Of a stretch of DNA of 64,000 nucleotides, positions 43,135 through 52,241 are shown in pieces (the first letter of the stretch is position 1; every line of letters starts with the position of its first letter). The notes below the pieces were generated by a model. The model made no database searches, was not told the origin of the DNA, and worked only from the letters and a program-made list of their open reading frames with translations. Made by a program: the position numbers and the translations under genes. This DNA comes from Pacificoceanicola sp048553275. GTDB lineage: Bacteria > Pseudomonadota > Alphaproteobacteria > Rhodobacterales > Rhodobacteraceae. The DNA is taken from contig NZ_JBLZMW010000007.1 of the NCBI RefSeq assembly GCF_048553275.1, positions 62,001-126,000 on the forward strand, written 5' to 3'.

Positions 43135-44184
43135 ATGAAAGACGTCCCCTTCGGCCCCAATTCCCGCCGCAAATCGAAATACGCCGCGCGCGCGGTCCCG
43201 GACGAGAAACGGGCGACAAGCGCCATGATCGCCTCCCTCGACGCGGAGGGCCGCGACACCATCGCCGCCCCATTCGGAGAGGCGCTGTGCGCGTTGGCAA
43301 GCCAGAGAGACGACATCGTCGGCCTCTCCGCCGATCTTTCAAAATACACCGACCTGCATGTCTTCGCGGCCAAATACCCGGACCGCTTTTATCAGATGGG
43401 CATGGCCGAGCAGGTGCTGATCTCCGCCGCCGCCGGACTGGCGCGGGAGGGCTTCACGCCCTGGGCCACGACCTACGCGGTCTTTGCCTCGCGCCGCGCC
43501 TATGATTTCATCTGCATGGCCATCGCTGAGGAAAACCTGCCGGTCAAGATCGCCTGCGCCCTGCCCGGTTTGACGACAGGCTACGGCCCCAGCCATCAGG
43601 CAACCGAGGACCTCGCGATCTTTCGCGGCATGCCGAACCTGACCATTGTCGATCCCTGCGACGCGCTGGAGACAATGCAGGCGACCCATGCCCTGAGCGC
43701 CACGCCCGGCCCCGCCTACATGCGCCTGCTGCGCGGCAAGGTTCCGAATGTGCTGGGCGAATACGGCTATGAGTTCAAGCTGGGCCGGGCCAAGCTGATC
43801 CACGACGGCGCCGATGTTCTGTTCATCTCCTCGGGCTTCATGACCATGCGCACGATCGACGCGGCCAAGGCGCTGAAGGACGACGGCATTGATTGCGCGG
43901 TGCTGCATGTGCCGACGATCAAGCCGCTGGACGAGGCGACGATCCGCGCCGAGGCCGCCAGAACCGGTCGGCTGATCGTGACGGCGGAGAACCACACGAT
44001 CATCGGCGGCCTTGGCGAGGCGGTCGGCGCCAGCCTGATGCGCGCGGGCGTACAGGCCCGGTTCCGACAGATCGCCCTGCCCGACGAATTCCTCGACGCC
44101 GGCGCGCTGCCGACGTTGCATGACCAATACGGCCTGAGCGTTCCGCGCATCACGGCGCAGGTAAAGGAGTGGCTCGATGAGTGA
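43135..44184 (+). CDS. Transketolase, C-terminal (subunit B) part
   Basis: The 349-residue product carries the pyrimidine-binding and C-terminal transketolase domains. The catalytic Glu is in YQMGMAEQVLISAAAGLAREG, with TTGYGPSHQATEDLAIFR in the middle and a C-terminal domain ending in VTAENHTIIGGLGEAVG. It completes the enzyme together with the gene before it; the two genes are separated by 76 bases that include part of a GC-rich intergenic sequence. The stop overlaps the next start by eight bases. Confidence 0.9.
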   Translation: MKDVPFGPNSRRKSKYAARAVPDEKRATSAMIASLDAEGRDTIAAPFGEALCALASQRDDIVGLSADLSKYTDLHVFAAKYPDRFYQMGMAEQVLISAAAGLAREGFTPWATTYAVFASRRAYDFICMAIAEENLPVKIACALPGLTTGYGPSHQATEDLAIFRGMPNLTIVDPCDALETMQATHALSATPGPAYMRLLRGKVPNVLGEYGYEFKLGRAKLIHDGADVLFISSGFMTMRTIDAAKALKDDGIDCAVLHVPTIKPLDEATIRAEAARTGRLIVTAENHTIIGGLGEAVGASLMRAGVQARFRQIALPDEFLDAGALPTLHDQYGLSVPRITAQVKEWLDE

Positions 44185-45076
44185 GACCTGTCTGATCGGC
44201 CTTGGCGCCATGGGCCTTGGCATGGCCCGCAACATCCTCAAGGCGGGCGTGGACCTGCGCGGCTCTGATCTCTCCCCGCAGGCGCGGGCGCGCTTTACCG
44301 AGGCCGGGGGCCGCGCCTTCGACAGTGCAGCGGAGGCGGCCGCTGGCTGTGATCTGCTGATCCTGATGGTGGTCAACGCCGCACAGGCCCGCGCCGCGCT
44401 CTTCGACAGCGGCGTGGTGCAGGCGCTTGGGGCGGGCAGTACGGTCATGCTCTGCAGCACCGTGGCGCCGGATGATGTCCGCGCGCTGGCCGCAGATCTG
44501 GAGAAGGCCGGGCACCGGCTGCTCGATGCCCCGGTGTCCGGCGGGCAGGTCGGCGCGGAGGCGGGCACGCTGACGCTGATGACCTCCGGCGCGGAGGCCG
44601 CCTACGATCGGGCCGAGCCGGTGCTGAATGCCATCGCGGGCACGGTTCACCGGCTGGGCGATGCGCCCGGGCTCGGCGCGACCTACAAGGTGGTCCATCA
44701 GCTCGCCGCCGGGGTCCATCTTGTTGCCGCCGCTGAGGTCATGGCCCTTGGCGCGCGCGCGGGCTGCGATCCTGAAAAGCTGTTCGAGATCGTCAGCACC
44801 AGCGCCGGGCAAAGCTGGATGTTCGAGGACCGTGTACCGCGCATCCTCGCCGGAGAGACCACGCCAACCTCCTCGGTGGACATCTTCGTCAAGGATCTGG
44901 GCCTTGTGCTGCAGACCGGACGCGACTGTGCCACCCCCCTGCCCCTCAGCGCCGCCGCCCATCAGATGATGCTGGCCGCCAGCGCGATGGGCTTTGGCAA
45001 ACTGGACGATTCCTGCGTCATCCGTGCCTACGAGGCCCTGACCGGATACGCCACAAAATGCACCGACGGAGAGTAA
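44177..45076 (+). CDS. NAD(P)-dependent beta-hydroxyacid dehydrogenase, LtnD-like
   Basis: The 299-residue product belongs to the 3-hydroxyisobutyrate dehydrogenase superfamily. It starts with a Rossmann motif (CLIGLGAMGLGMARNIL), continues with the substrate motif DAPVSGGQVGAEAGTL and has the catalytic lysine in ATYKVVHQLAAGVHLVAAAEVMAL. That K-x-x-x-Q-L-x-A-G-V-H-x-x-x-A-A-E arrangement is closest to L-threonate dehydrogenase (LtnD/YgbJ). The OtnK kinase and OtnC decarboxylase of that pathway are absent here. It overlaps transketolase B and lies four bases before the SDR gene. Confidence 0.82.
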   Translation: MSETCLIGLGAMGLGMARNILKAGVDLRGSDLSPQARARFTEAGGRAFDSAAEAAAGCDLLILMVVNAAQARAALFDSGVVQALGAGSTVMLCSTVAPDDVRALAADLEKAGHRLLDAPVSGGQVGAEAGTLTLMTSGAEAAYDRAEPVLNAIAGTVHRLGDAPGLGATYKVVHQLAAGVHLVAAAEVMALGARAGCDPEKLFEIVSTSAGQSWMFEDRVPRILAGETTPTSSVDIFVKDLGLVLQTGRDCATPLPLSAAAHQMMLAASAMGFGKLDDSCVIRAYEALTGYATKCTDGE

Positions 45077-45080
45077 AGCG

Positions 45081-45833
45081 ATGCTTTTGAAAGACAAAAC
45101 CGCCATCATCACCGGTGGCGCCAGCCCGCGCGGGCTTGGCAAATCCACCGCCAGGCTTTTTGCCGAACACGGCGCGCGCGTGGCGATCCTCGATCTGGAC
45201 GCGGATCAGGCGGCAGCGGCGGCCGCCGATCTGCCGGGGGAGGGCCACATCGGCCTGGCCTGCAACGTGACGGACAAAGCCGCCTGTCAGACCGCCGCGG
45301 ACGCGGTGATCGGCACCTTCGGCCAGATCGACATCGTGGTTAACAACGCCGGGATCACCCAGCCGCTGAAGCTGATGGCGATCGAACCGGCGAACTACGA
45401 CGCGGTGCTCGACGTGAACCTGCGCGGCACGCTTTACATGAGCCAGGCGGTCATCCCCCACATGCGCGGGCGCAAGACCGGCGCCTTCGTCAACATCTCC
45501 TCCGTGTCGGCCCAGCGCGGCGGCGGCATCTTCGGCGGGCCGCATTATTCGGCGGCCAAGGCGGGCATCCTTGGCCTGACCAAGGCGATGGCGCGCGAGC
45601 TGGCCCCGGACGGCATCCGCTCAAACGCCGTCTGCCCCGGCTTCATCGCCACGGACATCACCGGCGGGATGCTCACCGACGACATGATGGTGCAGATCCT
45701 CGAAGGCATTCCAATGGGCCGCGCCGGCGAAGCCTCCGACGTGGCGGGCTGCTGCCTCTTCCTCGCGTCGGACCTCGCGGCCTATGTCACCGGCTCCGAA
45801 GTCGACGTGAACGGCGGCTCGCTCATTCACTGA
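45081..45833 (+). CDS. SDR-family oxidoreductase
   Basis: The 250-residue classical short-chain dehydrogenase has the cofactor motif TGGASPRGLGKSTA, NNAG (about residue 90), the catalytic Ser in NISSVSAQRG and YxxxK as HYSAAKAGILGL, with a C-terminal VDVNGG. It would oxidise or reduce an alcohol or polyol in the pathway fed by the TRAP system. It is the last gene of the operon, followed within 30 bases by a strong terminator. The insertion of Pro-Arg in the glycine motif is unusual for the family. Confidence 0.9.
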   Translation: MLLKDKTAIITGGASPRGLGKSTARLFAEHGARVAILDLDADQAAAAAADLPGEGHIGLACNVTDKAACQTAADAVIGTFGQIDIVVNNAGITQPLKLMAIEPANYDAVLDVNLRGTLYMSQAVIPHMRGRKTGAFVNISSVSAQRGGGIFGGPHYSAAKAGILGLTKAMARELAPDGIRSNAVCPGFIATDITGGMLTDDMMVQILEGIPMGRAGEASDVAGCCLFLASDLAAYVTGSEVDVNGGSLIH

Positions 45834-45862
45834 CCTTGCGTATCCGTGTTGATCGGCAGACT

Positions 45863-45890
45863 GGGGCCCACTTCGGCGGGCCCCTTTTTT
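45863..45890 (+). terminator. Rho-independent terminator of the catabolic operon
   Basis: GGGGCCC (45863-45869) and GGGCCCC (45878-45884) form a perfect seven-base stem with loop ACTTCGGC, followed by six T. It follows the SDR stop codon by 30 bases. Confidence 0.9.
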
Positions 45891-45996
45891 GGCCAGTCCC
45901 AATTGTCCGACGCCGTCATTTAACGCGCTTCGAACGCGGAACACGGGCGTCAAGCACCCGCAGCGGCCCTTCAAAAGCCCGGCTTATGGCCACCCG

Positions 45997-47067
45997 TCAC
46001 GCCGCATCATGCAGCAGGATCGCGGCTTCCGATTTCGACAGGTTGCGCCGGGCATAGCTGCCGTAGAGGTGCGGATTGTCCCGCAGGCGCGGCTCCAGCT
46101 GCAACAAACGGGCGCGATCGCCCTCCGACAACGTGGTCAACGCGGTGTTTGCCGGGTGAAAGCTCTCGGTCTCGATGCCGTTGGCAAAGACGATCTCGTG
46201 CCGGGGCAACATCAGATGCACATAGGTCACCGCGCGCACCGTCGTATCCACGCTGATGCTGCCGCCATTCACAAGATCCCGCGCCGAGACCAGCACCTCC
46301 GGCGTGTTGAACAGCGCCCGCGCCACCGCGCCCTTGACGACCATGCGATGCTCCGGCGAGACAAGGAACGCCTCTTCCGGCCGGTCGATCCCGAAGGCGC
46401 CCGCGCGGATGCGGATCGGCCGCAGCGCCGGCATGGCAAAGAGCCGCGCGCCGGTCATGAACCGGCTGCCGATCCATTCGACCGGTTGCGGCCCGCTGTC
46501 CTTGGTCTGCACCAGATCACCCTCGCGCAGCGACTCGACAAGGCGTGCGCCGGCGGGCGTGGCGATCCATGTGCCGGGGGTAAAGCAGATCACGCCGCCC
46601 GCCTGCTCGCCCGAGGTCGGATCGCGCATCCGCTGCATGCTGTGGTGCACGATCCACAGATCGCGCCCCGCGGGTGGCATCTCGTTCAGGAACATCAGCA
46701 GCGGCGGCGCGCCGGTGTTCACGTCGATCACGGTCACGCTGAAGCTGCGGGTGCCGTCCGTGACGACAAAACTGCTGTCGGCGAGCGGGTGATCGACCGC
46801 GGCCTGATCCGGATCCAGATCCGATGTCTGCGTGATGGCCGCACCGACCAGCCGCCGCACCATCCGTGCGGCGCGTTTGCGCAATTGCGCCTCGCCCGTC
46901 GCCTGATCAAGCTGGAGGATCGACGAAGGACCGTCGACCCGCACAACATCCCCCTGCCAGGACCACGTTGCCCCGACAGTCAGAGAGGACGGAGCCGCAG
47001 CCTTAAGGCCGTCTATTTCCGTCTGTGACCAGGAGATGACGAACGTGCCCCGATAGCCCGTTCCCAT
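45997..47067 (-). CDS. Hint-domain protein
   Basis: The 356-residue product has an N-terminal region without assigned fold (residues 1-160), then a Hint (Hedgehog/intein) domain starting at GGVICFTPGTWIATPAGARL, with the nucleophile Cys. It continues with VESLREGDLVQTKDSGPQPVEWIGSR and the later block histidine in SPEHRMVVKG. The C-terminal part is HEIVFANGIETESFHPAN, typical of the large family of secreted Hint proteins in Rhodobacteraceae. Autoprocessing is possible; its cargo and role are unknown. It faces the SDR operon, whose terminator lies in the gap. Confidence 0.88.
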   Translation of the reverse strand: MGTGYRGTFVISWSQTEIDGLKAAAPSSLTVGATWSWQGDVVRVDGPSSILQLDQATGEAQLRKRAARMVRRLVGAAITQTSDLDPDQAAVDHPLADSSFVVTDGTRSFSVTVIDVNTGAPPLLMFLNEMPPAGRDLWIVHHSMQRMRDPTSGEQAGGVICFTPGTWIATPAGARLVESLREGDLVQTKDSGPQPVEWIGSRFMTGARLFAMPALRPIRIRAGAFGIDRPEEAFLVSPEHRMVVKGAVARALFNTPEVLVSARDLVNGGSISVDTTVRAVTYVHLMLPRHEIVFANGIETESFHPANTALTTLSEGDRARLLQLEPRLRDNPHLYGSYARRNLSKSEAAILLHDAA

Positions 47068-47323
47068 GCCTGTATGCCTGCTCTTTAATTGTAATAGTCT
47101 TTTAAGAAACCTTAACCCACGGACGGCGCGTTTGAAATATTCTTGCCCGCGCCCTGCGGACCGGGACGCGGTTGACGGGGCAGCGCGTTGCAGATCGGAC
47201 ACAACTCATACAGCTTCCACGGGAAAACTGCCGCGCGGCCAGAGGTCCCGGTGTCTCGCAGCCATTGGACACGGAGGCCAAGGCGCGGTAACAGGCTGCA
47301 ATCCGAGGCTTGAGAGCGCCCCC

Positions 47324-48277
47324 ATGAGTGTGACCCCGTCCGACATCGCCCGCGAGGTGCTGAGCACCGAAAGCGCCGCGCTTGACCGACTGCGCAGCGA
47401 GCTGCCCGGCAGTTTCGACGCCGTGATCGCGCAGCTTCTGGCCGTGCAGGGGCGGGTGATCGTCTCCGGCATGGGCAAATCCGGCCATGTCGCGGGCAAG
47501 ATCGCCGCCACCTTCGCCTCCACCGGCACGCCTGCGCAAACGGTGCATCCGGGCGAGGCAAGCCATGGCGATCTGGGCATGATCACGCGCAACGACGCGG
47601 TGATCCTGATCTCCAACTCCGGCGAAACCCGCGAGCTGGCCGATATGATCGCCCATTGTACCCGCTTTGCCATTCCGCTGATCGCGATGACCAAAAGGGC
47701 CGAAAGTACGCTGGCCGAGGCCGCCGCCCACGTGCTGCTGCTGCCCGATGCGCCCGAGGCCTGCGCGATCGGCATGGCGCCAACCACCTCGACCACCATG
47801 GCCATGGCGCTTGGCGATGCGCTGGCGGTGGCGATGATGCGGCACCGGGGCTTTGGCCGCGAGAGTTTCGCCGCCTTCCACCCCGGCGGCACCCTCGGCG
47901 CGCAATTGCTGCACGTGCGGGCGGTGATGCACAGCGGCGACGAACTGCCGCTGGTGCAGGCCGAGACGCCGATGAGCGAGGTGCTGCTGACCATGAGCCA
48001 GAAGGGCTTTGGCGTCGCGGCGCTGGTCGCGGGCAGGCGGCTCGAAGGGATCATCACGGACGGCGATCTGCGCCGCAACATGGACGGGTTGATGGACCGC
48101 ACCGCGGGCGAGGTCGCCACGCGCACGCCGCTGGTCACCCGCCCCGATACGCTACTGACCGAAGCCTTGGGAGTCATGAACATGTCGAAACGGACGGTTT
48201 TGCTGGTGGTCGAGGACGATCACACGCTGGTGGGCCTGCTGCATATCCACGACGCGCTGCGGGCGGGTGTGGCATGA
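47324..48277 (+). CDS. kdsD: Arabinose-5-phosphate isomerase (KpsF/GutQ family)
   Basis: The 317-residue product makes D-arabinose 5-phosphate from ribulose 5-phosphate, the first step of KDO synthesis. A SIS sugar-isomerase domain contains VIVSGMGKSGHVAGKIAATFASTGTP and SNSGETRELADM. Two CBS domains follow, with GFGVAALV and TDGDLRRNMDG. ATG 47324 is chosen by similarity of the N-terminus (SDIAREVLSTESAALDRL). The long frame upstream (from 47066) is not supported. It begins the kdsD-kdsB-kdsA unit with 4-base overlaps between the genes. Confidence 0.93.
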   Translation: MSVTPSDIAREVLSTESAALDRLRSELPGSFDAVIAQLLAVQGRVIVSGMGKSGHVAGKIAATFASTGTPAQTVHPGEASHGDLGMITRNDAVILISNSGETRELADMIAHCTRFAIPLIAMTKRAESTLAEAAAHVLLLPDAPEACAIGMAPTTSTTMAMALGDALAVAMMRHRGFGRESFAAFHPGGTLGAQLLHVRAVMHSGDELPLVQAETPMSEVLLTMSQKGFGVAALVAGRRLEGIITDGDLRRNMDGLMDRTAGEVATRTPLVTRPDTLLTEALGVMNMSKRTVLLVVEDDHTLVGLLHIHDALRAGVA

Positions 48278-49062
48278 GCGCGGTCATCTTCATCCCCGCC
48301 CGTTACGCCTCGTCGCGCTATCCGGGCAAGCCGCTGGTCGAACTGACCGGCGCCACCGGCGTAGCCAAATCGCTGATCCAGCGCAGCTGGGAGGCGGCCT
48401 GTACCGTGAAGGGCGCCGATGCGGTCTATGTCCTCACCGACGACGACCGCATCGCCGAGGCGGCGCGCGGCTTTGGTGCGGATGTGATCATGACATCCTC
48501 GGACGCCCGCAACGGCACCGAACGCTGCGCCGAGGGCGTAGCCCAGCTGGACACGGAGCCGGACGTGGTGGTCAACCTGCAGGGCGACGCGCCGCTGACG
48601 CCGTCGTGGTTCGTCGAGGACCTGATCGCCGCGATGGCGGACCCCGGCGTCCACATGGCCACGCCGGTGCTGAAATGTGACAAGGACACCCTGTCCAACT
48701 TTGTCTCCGACCGCCACGCCGGACGCGTCGGCGGCACCACGGCGGTGATGCGCCGGGACGGCAAGGCGATCTACTTCTCCAAGGAAGTGCTGCCCTACGT
48801 CGGCAATCTCGAAACCCCGCCGGAGGTCTGGCACCATGTCGGCGTCTACGCCTACCGCCCCGCCGCGCTGCGGTCCTACATGGGCTGGGACGAGGGGCCG
48901 ATCGAACGCGCCGAAGGGCTGGAACAGCTGCGCTTTCTGGAGAACGGCATGGACGTGACCTGCGTGCCGGTCGAAGGCAAGGGCCGGGTGTTCTGGGAAC
49001 TGAACAACCCCGTGGACGTGCGCCGCATCGAAGGCGTTCTGAAAAAGGAAGGCATCGCATGA
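48274..49062 (+). CDS. kdsB: 3-deoxy-manno-octulosonate cytidylyltransferase
   Basis: The 262-residue product activates KDO with CTP to CMP-KDO. The nucleotidyltransferase motifs are FIPARYASSRYPGKPLVEL at the N-terminus, TSSDARNGTERCAEG, NLQGDAPL and HVGVYAYR. It overlaps kdsD (ATGA) and kdsA (ATGA), giving a tight translational unit that supplies lipid A core precursors. Confidence 0.96.
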   Translation: MSAVIFIPARYASSRYPGKPLVELTGATGVAKSLIQRSWEAACTVKGADAVYVLTDDDRIAEAARGFGADVIMTSSDARNGTERCAEGVAQLDTEPDVVVNLQGDAPLTPSWFVEDLIAAMADPGVHMATPVLKCDKDTLSNFVSDRHAGRVGGTTAVMRRDGKAIYFSKEVLPYVGNLETPPEVWHHVGVYAYRPAALRSYMGWDEGPIERAEGLEQLRFLENGMDVTCVPVEGKGRVFWELNNPVDVRRIEGVLKKEGIA

Positions 49063-49904
49063 ACGCCGTCACCATACGCGATGTGACCATCGCCAACGAC
49101 CGACCCTTCGCGCTGATCGCGGGGCCGTGCCAGCTTGAAAGCCTCGATCACGCCCGCATGCTCGCCGAGCGCATCGCCATGGCCGCCGCCGCCGCAGGCA
49201 CACAGTGGATCTTCAAGGCCAGCTACGACAAGGCAAACCGCTCCTCCCTGAAAGGCAAGCGCGGGCTTGGCATGGACGAGGGGCTGAAAATCCTCGCCAC
49301 CATCCGCGCCGAATTCGGCGTGCCGGTGCTCACCGATGTGCATGACGCCCACCAATGCGGCCCGGTGGCCGAGGTCGTCGACGTGCTACAGATCCCCGCC
49401 TTCCTCTGCCGCCAGACCGACCTGCTGCTGGCCGCCGGAGAGACCGGCAAGGCGGTGAACGTCAAGAAAGGCCAGTTCCTCGCTCCGTGGGACATGGCCA
49501 ACGTCGCGGACAAGATCGCCAGCACCGGCAACGAGAATATCCTGCTCTGCGAGCGCGGCACCTCCTTCGGCTACAACATGCTTGTCTCGGACATGCGGTC
49601 GCTGCCGATCATGGCCGAAACCGGCCGCCCGGTGGTGTTTGACGCGACCCACTCGGTGCAGATGCCCGGCGGTCAGGGCACCTCCTCGGGCGGCAAGCGT
49701 GAATATGTCGAACCGCTGGCCCGCGCGGCGCTGGCCATCGGCTGTGGCGCGGTGTTCATGGAGACGCATGAAGACCCGGACAACGCTCCCTCCGACGGGC
49801 CGAACATGGTGCCGGTGCAACGGCTCGGGCAGATCCTGGAAGGGCTGCGGGCGATCGACGATCTGACCAAGGCGCGGACATATGCCTTGGGGAGTGCGGG
49901 GTAA
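49059..49904 (+). CDS. kdsA: 3-deoxy-8-phosphooctulonate synthase
   Basis: The 281-residue product condenses arabinose 5-phosphate with phosphoenolpyruvate to KDO 8-phosphate. Motifs are FALIAGPCQLES, FKASYDKANRSS, VLTDVHDAHQCGPVAE, VNVKKGQFLAPWDM and FDATHSVQMPGG. I see AGPCQLE with the Cys that marks a possible metal-dependent form. The last residues (SAG) and the stop codon are provided by an inverted repeat that also follows another gene at 16265. Confidence 0.96.
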   Translation: MNAVTIRDVTIANDRPFALIAGPCQLESLDHARMLAERIAMAAAAAGTQWIFKASYDKANRSSLKGKRGLGMDEGLKILATIRAEFGVPVLTDVHDAHQCGPVAEVVDVLQIPAFLCRQTDLLLAAGETGKAVNVKKGQFLAPWDMANVADKIASTGNENILLCERGTSFGYNMLVSDMRSLPIMAETGRPVVFDATHSVQMPGGQGTSSGGKREYVEPLARAALAIGCGAVFMETHEDPDNAPSDGPNMVPVQRLGQILEGLRAIDDLTKARTYALGSAG

Positions 49905-49918
49905 AACCCCGCCCTACG
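49895..49918. repeat. Stop-codon/terminator inverted repeat (copy 2)
   Basis: The GCGGGGT-AAA-ACCCCGC hairpin (49896-49912) is identical to the copy at 16265-16288, including the flanking T and CCTACG. It supplies the stop codon of kdsA and lies 15 bases before the end of the convergent thiD, so it may terminate both transcripts. Confidence 0.75.
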
Positions 49919-49933
49919 GAATGTCGGCGCGGA

Positions 49934-50677
49934 TCAACCGGCGGCCCCCGCAACCCCCTCCCGCAGCCAGCGCTGAACAAAGCCCTTCGCCGCCTGACAG
50001 GCCACCGAAAGACAATCAGTATCCGCAAGACCGCAGGCAATCGCGGTGGCCAGCGCGCAGCCGGTGCCGCGCCGCTGCACCCCAAGCCGCGCCGCGTGAA
50101 AGACCTGCCGGCCAGCCCCGCCGGGATCGAACAGGTGATCGGACGCCCGCGCCCCACACGCATGCCCGCCCTTGATCAGCACCGCCTGCGCCCCCCGGGC
50201 CAAGAACCAATTCGCCTGACGCGCGATCTGCGCGTCACCCCGCGCCGCGCCGCCCCCCGAGAGCGCGGCCGCCTCCGGCAGGTTCGGCGTGATCACACGG
50301 CTCAGCGCCAACAAGGCGCACGGCAAGGCCCCCGCCATGAGCGTCCCGCCGGAGCTGGACCTCAGCACCGGATCAAGCACCACCGGGGCGCGCAGATCCG
50401 CCAGCGCCACGGCCACCGCCGCGGCGATGGCGCCGCTGCCCAGCATCCCGATCTTCACGGCAGAAGGCGCCTGCGCCTCCAGCGCCGCCGAGATCTGCGC
50501 CCGCACGAGGTCCGGCGGCATCACCTCTACCGCGAACACCCCCGCGTGGGACTGCGCAGTGACGGCGGTGACGATGGGCTGCACGTCAAACCCCATGGCC
50601 CGCGCGACGAAGGCATCGCGGCTCAGCCCCGCGCCGCCGCTGCTGTCGGTGCCGCCAATGGTCAGGATCGTCCTCAT
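49934..50677 (-). CDS. thiD: Hydroxymethylpyrimidine (phosphate) kinase
   Basis: The 247-residue product phosphorylates 4-amino-5-hydroxymethyl-2-methylpyrimidine in thiamine synthesis. The ribokinase-like fold shows ILTIGGTDSSGGAGLSRD, PIVTAVTAQ, VKIGMLGS, VLDPVL and the final GTGCALATAIACGLA nucleotide motif. It is the last gene of the thiamine operon and overlaps thiF by four bases. ATG 50677 opens a typical N-terminus. Confidence 0.93.
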   Translation of the reverse strand: MRTILTIGGTDSSGGAGLSRDAFVARAMGFDVQPIVTAVTAQSHAGVFAVEVMPPDLVRAQISAALEAQAPSAVKIGMLGSGAIAAAVAVALADLRAPVVLDPVLRSSSGGTLMAGALPCALLALSRVITPNLPEAAALSGGGAARGDAQIARQANWFLARGAQAVLIKGGHACGARASDHLFDPGGAGRQVFHAARLGVQRRGTGCALATAIACGLADTDCLSVACQAAKGFVQRWLREGVAGAAG

Positions 50678-51648
50678 GCGCAGGCCGTCGCAGCCAGCAG
50701 AGCGATAGCCCCGGCCCCGCGCGCCCGCAGCGCCGCCGCCGCGCGCCACGCCCGCAGCCCGCTCTGGCAACACAGGACAACCCGCTGGCCGGGGGCGGGA
50801 TCGAGCGCGCCCGCCGCGTCCAAGCCAAGGCGCAGCGCTCCGGCGGAGATCGGGTGCGGGGCCTCCTGCGGGTCGCGCAACTCCACGATCAGATCGTCCG
50901 ACCGCAGGCCGGATGCCGCGATAAAGGGAAAGACCTGCGCCGGCTCCGGCTCCGGCGTGCCGGAAAAGCAAAACCCGCCAAAGCGCAGCAACGCGAGATC
51001 GGCGGTGACCATCTGCCCCAGCGCGGACGGCGTCGCCGCCAGAAGGGTGCGCAGCGCGATCTGCGCCTGCAGCGCGCCAATCACCCCCACCGCAGGCCCG
51101 AGCACCCCCGCCGTAGCACAGCGCGCGCCCGAAAGCGGCAACTCCGGGAACACCGCGCGCAGCGAAGGCGCAGGCCCGCAAAAGCCGCCGACATAGCCGG
51201 TCTGCCCCAACACACTGGCCGAGATCAGCGGCTTGCCAAGGCGCAAACAGGCATCCGACAGGATGTAGGACACCGCGAAGCTGTCCGCCGTATCCATGAT
51301 CAGATCACAGTCCCGGACGATCCCGGCGACCTCGGTCGGACCAAGCGCCTCGACCCGGGCCTGCACCGCGACAGCCGGATTAAGACCGCGCACCGCCTCC
51401 CGCGCGGCCTCGGCCTTGGGGCGGCCCAGATCGGCCATGCGATAGAGCGTCTGGCGGTGCAGATTGCTCTCCTCCACATGATCGGGATCGACCACGGTGA
51501 TCCGCCCGACACCGGCCCCGGCCAGATACTGGATCACCGGACAGCCAAGGCCACCCGCGCCAACGACCGCGACATGCGCACGGGACAGGCGCGCCTGTCC
51601 TTCCGCCCCGACATCGGGCAGCAGCATCTGGCGGGCGTAGCGGCTCAT
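50674..51648 (-). CDS. thiF: ThiF/MoeB-family adenylyltransferase with rhodanese-like C-terminus
   Basis: The 324-residue product has an E1-like domain: RYARQMLLPDVGAEGQARL, ATP-binding VVGAGGLGCP, NLHRQTLYR, DTADSF, and the catalytic-Cys region CATAGVLGPAVG. A C-terminal rhodanese-like segment follows, with active-site loop VLCCQSGLRAWRAA. In the operon it adenylates the Gly-Gly end of ThiS. I do not see the paired CxxC zinc ligands that many homologues carry. It overlaps thiE. Confidence 0.88.
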   Translation of the reverse strand: MSRYARQMLLPDVGAEGQARLSRAHVAVVGAGGLGCPVIQYLAGAGVGRITVVDPDHVEESNLHRQTLYRMADLGRPKAEAAREAVRGLNPAVAVQARVEALGPTEVAGIVRDCDLIMDTADSFAVSYILSDACLRLGKPLISASVLGQTGYVGGFCGPAPSLRAVFPELPLSGARCATAGVLGPAVGVIGALQAQIALRTLLAATPSALGQMVTADLALLRFGGFCFSGTPEPEPAQVFPFIAASGLRSDDLIVELRDPQEAPHPISAGALRLGLDAAGALDPAPGQRVVLCCQSGLRAWRAAAALRARGAGAIALLAATACA

Positions 51649-52241
51649 GGCGCGCAGACCCGCAGCCATTCGGTTGTGCGCGCCTCGGGATTTTCAGCCT
51701 GCAAAACATCCGTCACCACAGCAACACTGTCCGCCCCGGCGGCGAACACGCCGGGCGCGCGCTCCGGCGTCAGGCCACCGATCGCGACGAGCGGCACCGC
51801 CCCGGCCATCGCCTTCCAGCGGGTCACCCGCTCAAGCCCCTGCGGCGCCCATTTCATCGCCTTCAGCAGCGTCGGATAAACCGGCCCGAGCGCCACATAG
51901 TCCGGATCATGCGACAACGCGCGCTCCAGCTCAGCCTCGTCATGGGTCGACAGACCAAAGCGCACCCCGGCGCGGCGCAGCGCGGCGAAATCCGCCCCGT
52001 CCATGTCTTCCTGCCCGAGATGGACGAAACGGCACTTCAGCTCCAGCGCCAGTTCCCAATAGTCATTCACCACAAGCTGCGCGCCCTCCACTGCACAGAA
52101 ATCCCGCGCCCTTGCGATTTGCCTGCGCAGCTCGGCCTCCGGCAGGTCCTTGAGCCGCAACTGCACAAGCCGCACGCCGCGCGGCACCAAAAGCTCCACC
52201 TTCGAGACGTGATCGGTGATCAGGTAAAAGCGCTCCATCAT
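51645..52241 (-). CDS. thiE: Thiamine-phosphate synthase
   Basis: The 198-residue TIM-barrel product joins HMP-pyrophosphate and carboxythiazole phosphate to thiamine phosphate. Motifs are FYLITDH, RLVQLRLKDL, LVVNDYWELAL and HLGQEDMDG. Later come YVALGPVYPT and VPLVAIGGLTPE. It lies between thiG and thiF with ATGA-type overlaps; GGAG precedes the ATG at 52241. It is slightly short for the family, but all substrate-binding motifs are visible. Confidence 0.92.
   Translation of the reverse strand: MMERFYLITDHVSKVELLVPRGVRLVQLRLKDLPEAELRRQIARARDFCAVEGAQLVVNDYWELALELKCRFVHLGQEDMDGADFAALRRAGVRFGLSTHDEAELERALSHDPDYVALGPVYPTLLKAMKWAPQGLERVTRWKAMAGAVPLVAIGGLTPERAPGVFAAGADSVAVVTDVLQAENPEARTTEWLRVCAP

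Noticed and set aside
42207..45833. Assignment to the sulfoquinovose sulfo-transketolase or apiose pathway
   Set aside because: Split transketolase is shared, but the isomerases, kinases and aldolases of those pathways are absent here.
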